From Corythucha ciliata (taxonomy: Eukaryota > Arthropoda > Insecta > Hemiptera > Tingidae): a stretch of DNA of 64,000 nt. The position numbers and the translations under genes are program-made. Position 1 is the stretch's first letter. Every line of letters begins with the position of its first letter. Positions 22,645 through 33,311 of this stretch are shown in pieces. The notes under the pieces are model-generated. The model saw nothing but the letters and a program-made list of their open reading frames with translations, did not search any database and was not told the origin of the DNA. The stretch covers positions 43,393,189-43,457,188 of the forward strand of contig CM075938.1 in assembly GCA_038030265.1 (NCBI GenBank), read 5' to 3'.

Positions 22645-22779
22645 CATTTTTTCTCGAAACTCGAATCGTGTTGGGCTATGCCCTTCCATCGTCGTCCGGA
22701 TAATATCAGTCTAATTAATTTATTAATTAAAATACCGGCGACAGATTTATTCAGTATATCCATCTAGTGCAGCGTTGTT

Positions 22780-23436
22780 AAAAACGTGGGAATCACAGTA
22801 AGAATCTTTTCATTGACTCTTCTGAACGAAAATTTGACTCAATTTTGGAATTTCCCGTATGGAGAAACCCCAAAATACTGAGGTTGGACTTCTAATTTTT
22901 TTTAAATTTGTGAACTATTCAACAAGCAATTTCCCAAGATTGAATCACCCCCCAACAATTTTGTGATTGTCAGCCACAAAAATTAATTTGGCGTTTCACA
23001 CCACAAGCAATTTCGTGGCCTTCGCTGCTACAAATAATTATGAAATTCCGAGAAATTTGGTCAAGAACGGCATTTCGCAGTGTTGTCCCATTAAAAACCT
23101 ATTTCGTCGGATTTTACCACAAAAAAAAAAAAGAAAAATCAATTTAGCGAGTTTGGGTCATTTATAAAACTAATTCGGCGTGTCCAGCCTCATAAAAATT
23201 AAAATTTTTATTTTAATTTTTGGAGCGAGGGATTTGCTCCATGACAAAACCAAATTGTGCTGGCCTGGCTCACTAGAAAATCCGATTTCGTGGCTCCAAC
23301 TCAAATACAAATTTCGCGAGGTATAAGCACCTACACCACCAGACGACCACCTACCTATAAGCAACAATTAAAAAAAAAAAAAAATGACATAAATGAAATG
23401 CACTAAAAAAACTTTGCATTTGTTTCACTGCTACAA
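22780..23436. repeat. Degenerate satellite, second type
   Basis: Loose repeats of an AAATTTCG / CCACAAGCAATTTCGTGG type unit, similar in style to the block at 62850-63920. No gene is seen. Confidence 0.4.
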
Positions 23437-23627
23437 ATCTGAGTCCTACGTGAGGCGGGACCCACGCGATTTTTGCGTTTAAATCGGGTTTAGCGTTTGT
23501 AGCGGGTGCGCGATTTTCATCGGAACCACACAGATGCGGCACTATATTCGTGCTTTTTCTGATGAAAACGCACAGAACACGCCTAAACGCTGAAATTACG
23601 CGATTCCCGCTCGCGTAGGACGAGGCC
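23437..23627. mobile_element. Non-autonomous Harbinger MITE
   Basis: The ends contain GTCCTACGTGAGGCGGGA and the inverted GTCCTACGCGAGCGGGAA, matching the TIRs of the complete element at 18715-21692. The right flank is TAA; the left flank is CAA, probably a mutated TAA. An internal inverted pair (GATTTTCATC / GATGAAAA) is present. The element is ~190 bp with no coding region. Confidence 0.7.
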
Positions 23628-23630
23628 TAA

Positions 23631-25733
23631 AGCATAATTTCACGCTGTCGACAAATTCAAAAAACATTTTCGTTGTGTCAGGTTATTTTACTTCCACGTT
23701 CCTGAACCTCAAAAAAGTTTAAAAAAGTGGTTTCCATCATGCAATCAATAAATCGTTCAGATAAATGTCACAAGCCTGAATCATTGCAAAAAAAAGAATT
23801 CCGCGGAGTTGAACCATTCAAAACAATTCAGCGGGATTTTTTTTAATGCGAATACATTTTACGGGAGTATGGGGACCAATTCGGCAGAAGTGGCAAAATG
23901 GGTCTCACAGCGCGTGCTGGGTGGAGGGTACTGGGGTGGAATTAGCGATATCACCAAGAACTGGAGCTGAACTGCGACTTGCCACCCAAAAAACCTATTC
24001 ACGTGAACTCCGGGTCCATGGACCTAACGATTTCTTTTTTATCCTCCACTATCAAAGCGCAGGGGCGTGGTCGCAGAGGCGTGGCACACGCCCCAGGCAC
24101 AGAATCCTAAGTGGATTATTGTGCCGCTCTTGGATCGGTTGATCTATTAAAGTCCCTCTTACCTATGAGGTTGAGGAGGCCTCAGCTAGACTCTTGCTTG
24201 CCAGAACATTATCAGGTGCGTGAATAGAGAACCTATAGTTACACACAGGTACTGACATTACCCGCCATATGTGGTTCTTTAGAGAGGGAAGGGCTTGTGA
24301 TTGGCTGCTGGTGAGCGTAACCTACATGACCTGAGCAGCGAATGAGAGATATGAAATTTATTTGATCCCTATGTGGAGAGGGGGGGGACCAGACATAGCG
24401 GAGTGTCAGTACTCGTAGGAACTTTAAGAGCTTTAGCGTGAAGCCCGAAAACGCTAATCCTGCGAATACAGCTCTCTCCTCTTGATAAGGTTAGATGAGA
24501 TGTCGTCACTTCCTAGAAGCGATAAGAGTTAATCGCTAACTAAGGTCCTCGAGCACTTGAGTGCCAAGGATGATGAGCTATCGCGCGCCGAGTGCGTTGC
24601 ACTCGAAGAGATGAGCCCCTGCAGCGGGGTGAGTTCTTTAGAACTGCCCAACGGGGTTCCCCTTCGGCAGGTATGCTTCTTCGAACTGCCCTTCACAGGT
24701 ACGTCCTTGGTCCCATCAATGTCGAATTTGAACTCGGTGGTGTCCATGGACGGTGCAGCCGGTGACTGCGACGTTCATGGAAGGTTCTCATAGGCCCCCT
24801 CCGAGTTCTTTATATAAACTTCTGGTTGATCCCTTCAAGGTCCAGTAAAAAGCCAGGGTAATATTATGTACACCGCTGGTAGAGCCCTGCATGCCGTAAG
24901 CACCGATGCGCGCAGTAAAGCCTATTACATCAGGGGATCGGCCCGTGCCCTGGGGGTCCGGTTAGAGCACACCTTGCCCCCTGTGCCATGCCAACCTTAG
25001 GTACGGATCAAACACCTTGTCTTGAGGGGGGGGGGGATAGAAGAGCTGGAGGAGGTAGGAGACACCACGCCCTTCTGTCCCGGACTCAGGACAGCCCCTA
25101 ACCTGTTGTTTGTGCACGGGGACGGATTCGGCCCCCATGTCTAATGGGTCAAATGGGTGTGTCCGATAACAGACTCCTCACAGCACACGGTGCGCCTTAT
25201 TTCGACCCAACTCTCCATTGCACCCCATCAGGCAGGGGTCCCCCATCCGCAACCCGGGGGACGCGCCCGATAGGGGAAATAAACCCCGTAAAATGTTTGT
25301 TGCCATTCACACGGAACAAGTCCATCAAGGGATTCAGCGGGATTATCACAAACAATTTGAATTTTAAAAAATGGGCGAGTTTGAGGGAGCGGAGGGTTGA
25401 GAGGGGAGAATGAAATGTAATCAGAGTTTGACTGCTCCTGAAAGGTCAAATGAACGCTTGAAAATTGTAATAATATGTAACTTTAAAAAACCGAGCGTGT
25501 ACTGTTTAGGCGTTTTCTACAAACTACAATGGTATTGACTGTTTTTTTGTGATGATCTATAATTTTGAAGAGTTAACTATACACACAGTTTGTACAACAG
25601 CACGTGGTGTGGATTCTGGATTGGAGGAGCGGGGTTTGAATTGACCGTTGATCTCATTCTTAGAGAGGATCCCTCAACGCAATATTCGTGTGATTCTCAC
25701 CATAATCCTACACATAAATCGCTGAGCAATGCT
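23631..25733. other. Intergenic DNA, no gene recognised
   Basis: A GC-richer stretch (24000-25300) with several short frames but no domain I recognise. It looks like old retroelement or untranslated sequence. A G homopolymer lies at ~25026. Confidence 0.35.
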
Positions 25734-25870
25734 GGGGCCTATTCTCTAACAACAAGCAATATTTTTTTCGTCAGCCATGTGTCTATTTCATTCATTTGTT
25801 GGAAGAAAATTAATGAAATAAACACATGACTTCGAAAAAGCTATTGCTTCGGAGTTGGAGAATAGGCCCC
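25734..25870. mobile_element. MITE with GGGGCCTATTCTC TIRs
   Basis: The left end GGGGCCTATTCTCTAAC is matched by the inverted right end GTTGGAGAATAGGCCCC. It is a relative of the 3707-3836 element, sharing GGGGCCTATTCT. A further GGGGGCCTATAG at ~25878 may be the end of another copy. Confidence 0.6.
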
Positions 25871-26070
25871 CTAAACCAGGGGGCCTATAGACTTGCGTCT
25901 GTGAGAAGCACCCGTGGAGGGATTCCAAGAGCGCCCTAGCGGCCCCATGTTGAACGATTACTTTTCCCCAAAGGACTGGCGGGCGCTTGTTAACAAGTCA
26001 TAACGCGTATATTTGTCGTTTGAGTGTTTTTAACGGTTTTAAGACTGCCGGTTTCCACTGGATTATTTCA

Positions 26071-28531
26071 ATGACGTTCGTGCGTTTTTGTGGGCACAAA
26101 GCCAGAGACAATTACAACCTCAGTAGGCACAAAAAGAGATGCCATCAAGAAAACGGCGCAAATAAGGTGAGCCAGGTATCACTTTTGAAGGCAAATCGTT
26201 CAAGACTGGCCCTTCAGGGGACCAGGGGTACATAACTTTAATTTCTATTTGACAGGTTGTTACTTGTTTTTACTGTAAACAAAGCTTTGATCGAAAATCT
26301 TCCCTGGCGTTCCACATAGAGACTCACCACTTGGGCGAACCGAAAGAAAATGGAGACTTGCAGTGCCCACTTTGTTCAAGTAAGCGCCGTGACAGGCGTG
26401 GCATTGAAACTCACTTGTCTCGAGACCATGAGATCTCTTTAAAAAAAACTATTCTTTCTTTCGACAACGAAGAAAGTTTTTAGAAGTGGAAAGCTGAAAT
26501 AGAGAAATCTTCGGTGTGTTGTTATTCAGCAAAGAGGGGCTGGAAAAAACTAAGCAGCGGCAAAAAAACCGTTACGTATCATTGTTTTAGAAGTGGTGCA
26601 TCCCGATCTATTCCTCTGGGTTGCCGCAAGAGGCTTCCATTTCTACTCGGTACTCAAAGAATTGAAGCATGTTGTCCTGCATACATTAAAGTAACCACTT
26701 TTGAAAGCAAGAAGATTGAAGTTGTGTATTCAAGCACGTACGTTGGTCATGACTTTGAAGTCGCTCGACTATCATTAAGCAAAAGCTATCGAAAGTCCCT
26801 TGCCGTTAAAATGCGCATGAAAATACCGTTTGAAGACATTTTAGCTTCTGGAAGGGAGAAAGGGAAGCAGGGTAGTGAACTTCAACTTCAAAGAAGCTTG
26901 CTATTGACCCGCAAAGATTTGCACAACATCGCAAAGGAATTCGGCGTGCATAAAGAAATTATTCGTCATTCAAACGACGCCGTAAGTGTAGAAGCATGGG
27001 TCACTCTAAATCTAACTTCAGAGAAGCCCTGGGTTCGCTACCACAAATTTAATGGAGTCATTGACTCTCAACATCCACATATTCAACCCGATGACTTCAT
27101 TTTAATTCTCATGAGCGAGGGACAGTTGGAAATGTTCAGACCACATGGATCTAACGTAGTTTGCGTTGATGGAACTCATGGAACCAACGGATACGGCTTT
27201 GAAATGACTACCATTTTAGTACTGAACGACCGAAAAGAGGGGTTTCCAGTTGCTACCATGTTCAGCAGTCGCTCAGATATTGAAACGATGACACTTTTCT
27301 TCAACTACATTCGTGAGTATTGTGGAGAAAAAATGAAGTGCCGTATATTCATGACAGACATCACAGAAATTTTCTATCAAGCGTGGGTGCGAGTTATGGG
27401 CCAGCCAAGTCTTCGTCTGTTCTGTGCTTGGCATGTTCATAGAGCATGGAGAAAAAATCTGAATAAAATAAAAGGTGGCTTAGTCGAAAAAAGGGCGGTG
27501 TACCAGCAGGTCAAAGCTGTCCAGATGGAACGCAATATTGAATCTTTTTTCCTCAAGTTCAAGAACCTCATCAACGAATTACTGGCCAACGACTATGCCC
27601 GAGCGTACGGGGAATATTTGCGCGATTACTATAGTAGCAATACAGAAAATTGGGCGTATTGTCACAGAATTGGGGGAAATACGAACACCCACATTGAACG
27701 CATGCACGGAGTGTTCAAATACTTGTACCTGAAGGGGAAAAAAACTAAACGTCTCGGCAAACTGCGTTACAGAACTTTATTAGCGACAAGTTCTACGACG
27801 AGCTCATTTCATCCCATAAGGGAAAACTGTCCAAGAAATTACAGATACTCCGTCACAGGCATGGAGTCTATAGGAGAGAAAGTGGTAAAATGATAGCAAG
27901 GCAAATCGACGCCAATGAATGGAATGTTAGCTCTAGCTCCCATCATGAGTGCTACAATGTCTTGAAAATTAATAATTCCTGTGCGAAGTGCTATATCAAA
28001 TGCGGATGGTGCGATGCTTGTGCTCATTCGTTTGTATGCATGTGTACGGATAGTGCAATCCGTGCAAATATGTGCAAAGATATCCATAAGGTGTACGCAG
28101 ATTGTGCTAATGACACACCCAGCAGCCGTGATGGACCGTCCATAATTATAGGAATGGCAAGTGACGATTTTCTCACCACTGACAACCCTAAGACAGGAGA
28201 AAACGTGAAGGAATCAGTTCTCCGGGAAATCATCAATAAACCTGCGTCAAACAACGTCAACCTCAGCGAAGAAATCGATAAACTCAGCAAGGAATTTTTG
28301 GAATTGGCTGGGACTAATCGGAATGCTGAAGAGCTTAGAGCCGGCCGTGAGTCAGTCGCGTCCCTTGGCGCAACACTATCAGCTCTACGTGAGTCTTCGA
28401 TGGCCCAATCGGCCTCCCTACCACCTCTCCCAAAGGTTCCGCTAAATATGGCGATTTCGCCGCAAAAAAGATTTGTAACACCAGCAAAGCCAAAGCCACA
28501 ACGCTCGAAGATCTGCAAAGCGGCAAAATAA
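26071..28531 (+). pseudogene. MULE-type transposase with zinc fingers and SWIM, decayed
   Basis: Exon 1 (26071-26166) and a second exon from 26256 join in phase 0 (AAG|GTGAG, GACAG|G). Exon 1 and the start of exon 2 encode C2H2-like fingers (TCFYCKQSFDRKSSLAFHIETH; CPLCSS...ETHLSRDH). An in-frame TAG at 26481-26483 then interrupts the frame. The MULE transposase core follows, with CVDGTHGTN (Asp at 27168-27170), MTDI (Asp at 27357-27359) and the family's CAWHVHRAW. A one-base loss near 27763 shifts the frame. The C-terminal part (to 28531) holds a SWIM-like motif CMCTDSAIRANMCKDIH, in which the usual CKH is CKD. Two lesions in ~2.3 kb mean this copy is inactive but not ancient. It could be a transposon or a host gene derived from one; no clear TIRs were found. 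Confidence 0.75.
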
Positions 28532-28539
28532 AAAAAAAT

Positions 28540-29160
28540 TCAGAACGCTCACTTTGTATTCCACGCTATCCGAAATTGCATGCGTGTACTAACCATTCAT
28601 TTCTTCCCAGTTTATTGATGTTTTGATGTACATACATACCTTTTTAGCCTTATTTTGACCTCTTATATCTTTATCACGACAGTTTGATGGTTTTACTCAG
28701 TCAGTTCTTTGCTATGAATATATTATACTTACTGTTTTTATTCTAAATTTTAAATTGCTAGCCTACATAAAAAATGTTTCATTCGGGCAGCTTAGCTTGT
28801 ACTGGGTTTCTTCTTCACTTTCCAAGATACAAACAGAGCATTACTTAATGGTGCATTCCAGCACGAATGCACAAGTTCTGCTCTCCCTCGAGCTCGGATA
28901 TTTTTTCACAGCAACTAGGGTAGTTGCTACAATGACCGGTTGGTCACATTTCTTGAATTTATCGATCATAATATGTTCTTATTTTAGGTTAAGATCTCAA
29001 ATGCAGAAACAAATTTGACTCATGATTTTAATTTGGTTTCTCTTCAGAGTACGTTCAGACGTCGCGGGGGACCATCTGTAACATTTTTAGCGTAGCACGG
29101 TAGCACCCCATGCTGAATTTTCATTATATTTAGCTAAATGAAAACAATTGGGTATTACAT
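28540..29160. other. Intergenic DNA, no gene seen
   Basis: Follows the MULE-type gene. No inverted counterpart of the sequence upstream of 26071 was recognised here, so the transposon ends remain undefined. Confidence 0.35.
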
Positions 29161-29225
29161 AAGGGGTATTCATGCTCAGAAGTTTAACGTATGTTATCGA
29201 CGTAAACCCTGTTATCTGGCATTTT
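29161..29225. mobile_element. Solo end of the 32464-type MITE
   Basis: GGGGTATTCATGCTCAGAAG and ~45 bp beyond align with the inverted right end of the MITE at 32464-32652. The other end is absent, presumably lost at the LINE junction that follows. Confidence 0.5.
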
Positions 29226-29304
29226 GGTTGTTCAGTTCCTCCGCTTCTACACCTATGGGCGTAACCAGGGGGGAACAGGGGTGGGCAGTTGCCCTCCCCT
29301 AAAC

Positions 29305-32120
29305 TCAAAAGCGCGCGTACGAGACGAGGACTTTGTGGCGGTTGCCGTCCAAGGTGAGATACCGGGCGTAGGACGAAAGAAAATAGTGGTGGTCTCGTGG
29401 TTCCGGGCGGCGGACAGCGATGTGGTCCCGGAGTGCCTGGAACGCCTGAGAGATTATTGTAGCGACACCGGGAGCCTGTTGGTGGTGGGAGCGGACGTAA
29501 ACGCCCACCATGAAGTGTGGGGTTCCTCAAAAATAACAATCGGCCTGGTGAGGAACTCCTGGAAGGATTGGTAAGATTAGGATTAACTACTGAGAATGTC
29601 GGGAGTGAGCCAACTTTTGTGGTGCGTAATAGGACGCAGGTCCTGGACGTTACTCCAAGTTTAGGGCCGACGAGTAGATGGATTACTAATTGGCGGGTCT
29701 GTGACAGATTAATAACCTCTGATCACAGGCCTATTATGTTTAGTTTAGGAGCCAAAGGAGTTAAGAAACCCCCTGGGAGGAATCCGAGACGAACGGACTG
29801 GGAGAAATTCGAGAGGACGGTAGGAGAAGCAACGGGAGAAGTATCCAAAAACACTTTAGATGAAGAGGAGAAAGAGATTAGAGAAATTATAACTTTGGCT
29901 TTTCAGGCGGCTTGTCCCGAGAGAAGAGTCAAAGAAAGGGGAGTGGTGTGGTGGAATGCCCACCTCAAAGAAAAGAAGCGGAGGATGAACTCGTCGTCGT
30001 TGAGCGCGGCTAAGAGAACGGATGGAGAGGAGGGAGGAATGGGAGGCGTATCACCGGGCGCGGAAAGAGTACAAAAGTGCGATTCGGAGAGAGAAGAGGA
30101 AGTCGTGTAGGAGTTTTTGCGAAGAGGTGGAGAGCACGCGGGAGGCGGCGAGACTTGACCGCATAGTAAAGGAGGATAGCCGGCAACTTCTAGGCACAAT
30201 TATTGAGCCGTCAGGTGAAGTAGTAGTAGAAAGTAGGACAATTTTGGAGACGTTATTAAGCGCGAATTTTCCAGGTTGTGAGGAGGAGGAGGTTGTGCCC
30301 AGCCAGCATAGAGCGGAACATGAAGGAGCGATGAAAGAGAGCGACGCTATTATTAATAGAGAGCGCTTCAGATGGGCCCTAAAGTCGATGGGCCAATATA
30401 AAGCACCGGGAATCGACGGGGTATACCCATGCATGCTGCAGAGGGCCAGAGGACGAGCGCAGGAAAGGATAAGGAGACTCTTCGTCACATTTCTGGCGAC
30501 GGGGCAAGTACCAACGCCATGGAAAAGGGTGAGAGTATCGTTCATACCTAAAGGTGGAGGGAAGCATGATAGGGCCGGAAACTTTAGGCCTATAAGTTTC
30601 GGCCAGGTAGGTTCGGTAATGATGAGGTTGATGGAGAAGACGCTAGACGGTTATATTCGGGAGGGCATGGGTAAAAGTAGACCATATCATTCGAGGCAGC
30701 ATGCATACATAGCGGGGAAATCGACAGAGTCGGCGTTGCAAGAGCTGTTAGGGAAGCTGGAGGATACCATAGCCCAAAAAGAATATGCATTGGTTTTGTT
30801 CCTGTACATAGAGGAAGCATTCAACCAGGTAACTTTTCAGTGTATAGTGGAGGCTTTGAAAACCTTTTGGGTGAACCCAATGGTGGTTAGATGGATTAGT
30901 CATGCTCTGAGGCATAGGTGGATTAGGGCAGAGTTAGGGGGAGAAACGGTAGAAAGGAGGGCAAAGAGAGGAACCCCGCAGGGGTCTAGCCTCTCGCCCC
31001 TCTTATGGATAATATTGGTAGATGAACTAATTAGATTAATGGAGATAAATGGCTTCTATATGCAGTTTTTTGCGGAGGATGGAGCCATCGTGGTTAGAGG
31101 AAAAGTATTGTCGACACTCTTTGAACTTATGAGGCAGGCGATTAGTTTAGTGGAGGAATGGTGCGAGCCAAGAGGGTTAACCATTAACCCGAGCAAGGTG
31201 AAGCTGTGTCTGTTCACCCACAAGAGGAACAGGCAGGGGCTTCAGACTCTACAGATTAGGGGCAAGGAGGTGGAGTTAACAACGGAAGTTAAGTATTTAG
31301 GGGTGTGGCTAGATAATCGACTGAGCTGGGAGAAGCACATAAGGGAAACTTATCAAAAGGCGATGGGCACCTTTTGTCCGGTTAGAAGGGTAGTGGGGAA
31401 AAAATGGGGCCTGAACCCCAAAATGACCCTATGGTTGTACACGGGGATTATCCGACCAAGGATCCTCTACGGGGCCATGGTCTGGTGGAGGGCGGCGAAC
31501 AAAAAAGGAAACGCAGCTAAATTAGACAGAGCGCAAAGGCTGGCCTGTCTGGCGATCCTAGGGGCGTTCAGAACGACACCAACAAGACCGATGGAGGTAA
31601 TGCTAAGACTAAAACCTTAAGCCTTGAACTGCAGGCACGGGTTATGGAAACGGCATAAAGATTGGACTGCATGTCAGGGAGGGTAGAAAACGGAGGGATA
31701 CGAGAGCACATGCGCAGAGTGGCACCGTCCACGGGCATGAGATCGGATCAAATGGTAAAACAAGGGGACTTTGCAAAGACGATCGTGGTCAAACTATCCC
31801 GGGAGACCGGGCAAGGGGGGGATACAGAAGAGATTAAGTGTTTTACGGACGGTTCAAAAATTGGAACCGTGCAAGGGAAGGCGGGGTCAGGCATATACAT
31901 CCCCGGAATGGGGGTGGAAGAGAGCCTGACGTTGGGGAAATATGCGACGGTGTTCCAGGCGGAGGTTGCGGCCATAGAGGCTTGTGCAATCGAACTGAGA
32001 CGGAAAGGTGTGACAAATAAGCGAATAACGATATACTCGGACAGCCGAGCCGCCCTCGGGGCCATTTCCAGGCCGTGGTCAAGTCGGGTGCGGTGGGAGA
32101 TTCGGTGGGAGTTGAAAACG
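29305..32120 (+). pseudogene. Dead R1/LOA/I-type LINE ORF2
   Basis: Order: endonuclease (GADVNAHHEVWGSS near 29500; SDHRP near 29720), reverse transcriptase (30022-31620), RNase H (FTDGSK..., YSDSRAAL, to ~32090). Single-base frameshifts are inferred in the A run near 29530, near 30010, and at 31616 just before the RT stop; a TAA near 31655 interrupts the linker. The RT itself is disabled twice. In motif A the catalytic Asp is Tyr (FLYIEEAFN, codon 30805-30807), and motif C reads FAED instead of FADD (codon 31075-31077). GTPQGSSLSPLLW is intact. The C-terminal zinc knuckle is missing, so the 3' end is truncated near 32120. Presence of RNase H after RT places it with R1/LOA/I-like elements; the exact clade is not certain. 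Confidence 0.8.
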
Positions 32121-32463
32121 TTTGAAAATTCGGCAAATTTTCGTAATTTCTCACATTTTAATACTCGGGCTCATTTTTCGTCCCCTGAATCCTACATTTA
32201 AAATAATATTTTGCAATGGGAAGATAGTAAATTTAAAGCTCTTTCCAACGGTGTATTCAGATTTGATTTTCGGCCAGAAATAAGCGAGTTACAGTCGTTG
32301 TAGTAACGCAATGTCTATAACACGAAAAAAATCTTAAAAGTGAAAAAAGTCGGACTTCGTGCGGGGTGAAAATTTTGTTTGAAGAGGACAACTTTTGCCG
32401 CGAATGAGTTGCAAAATTGAACCCTGGCCGGTGGTGCGACCTTGACGTTAACACCCTGTATAA

Positions 32464-32652
32464 TAGGGGTATTCATGAAAAATGTTAAACCTTGTATTTG
32501 TTATTATGCTAAATTCCGAACAGATGGGTGACGTCAATAGAAACGGAGAAACTGAACGAAAAAAATGCGAAATAACGGAAATATGCGAAATGCGAAATAT
32601 GCGAGATTTCACGTCGATGGCATATCGACACTTCTGAGAATGAATACCCCTA
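32464..32652. mobile_element. MITE with TAGGGGTATTCAT termini
   Basis: TAGGGGTATTCAT begins the left end and is inverted at the right end. ATAA flanks both sides (32460-32463 and 32653-32656), or a TAA duplication with slippage. The interior has short repeats of ATGCGAAAT. Non-coding. Confidence 0.65.
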
Positions 32653-33085
32653 ATAACTATGTTTGGTTTTAAAAACCAAAACTGTACAGATATTCAAATT
32701 TGAAGGCATTCTCGAATATACCTGTACTCCGCTTCCGTGATGGGCTCGAGAGGCCGACTGATTCTGCAGCAGAATGCAGAAGAGCCATCTGGAGAAAATC
32801 CCTGTTAACGCGTGGCCCATTCAATTATAATTTCCGATGGTTTTTTGTTATTAATTAGGATATTGGCAAGTGATTGCAGGTATCGTAAGAGCAACAATGC
32901 TGTTCACTGGACACAGGCCGATCACAGGAGGGCGAGGTCCTCTTTCATTCAACTTGATCAGCTAAATATAAAGGTCCTCTCTCCGGGGACAGGCCCGCGC
33001 TTGGGTACGCCTCCTCGCTCCCGGAAGTGCGCTGCATCCGCCATTCACCCTTTCCTTTTTTTTCATCTTTCATTCCCCAACAACC

Positions 33086-33307
33086 ATGAACTCTACAAAA
33101 CCAGTAGAATCAGGTCCCCGCCACCCCCGTTACATGGGTTCTCCCAACCCGTCCACTGCTGACTTGCCTACCACTGATATCCGTCCTGCCACCTCCACCT
33201 CAGGGGCAGTAAGACCTATCCTTACCGACACCCTTACCACATCAATAACTATCCCTAGCCTAGTGACCGTCACTGTTACAGTTCCCACTACCACTCAACC
33301 ACTTTAA
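33086..33307 (+). pseudogene. Jockey-like LINE ORF1, N-terminal piece
   Basis: A 73-codon Pro/Thr-rich frame in the position expected for the start of a gag-like ORF1. It stops at the junction with the reverse-strand LINE at 33312. Assignment rests on position and composition, since the ORF1 N-terminus is not conserved. The zinc-knuckle part of the same kind of ORF1 resumes beyond the inserted LINE. Confidence 0.4.
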
Positions 33308-33311
33308 ACCT

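Larger units (their letters stand above)
21782..22764. mobile_element. Multimeric tRNA-Thr unit, 2 direct + 1 inverted copy
   Basis: A ~322-bp unit occurs as copy A (21782-22103), copy B (22104-22391, lacking its last 34 bp) and an inverted stretch (22392-22764). The inverted stretch holds one full unit plus parts of its neighbours, including 40 nt of an additional unit tail at its far end. The copies are almost identical; one difference is visible beside the tRNA of copy B (AGACACC instead of AGACGCC). The whole block is bounded by the 12-bp direct repeat TAGTGCAGCGTT (21770-21781 and 22765-22776). It may be an inserted fragment of a tandem tRNA array, an unusual tRNA-bearing mobile element, or in part an assembly artefact of a palindrome. 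Confidence 0.7.

Noticed and set aside
23846..24793. Frames of 78-98 codons in the GC-richer region
   Set aside because: No domain, no consistent splice context, and no codon pattern distinguishing them from chance.
28024..28518. A 164-codon reverse-strand frame
   Set aside because: It is the antisense shadow of the C-terminal part of the MULE-type gene.
29224..29304. ATG-started extension at the 5' side of the LINE endonuclease
   Set aside because: Sequence before ~29305 does not resemble an endonuclease N-terminus and includes a MITE end and a generic G-rich stretch.
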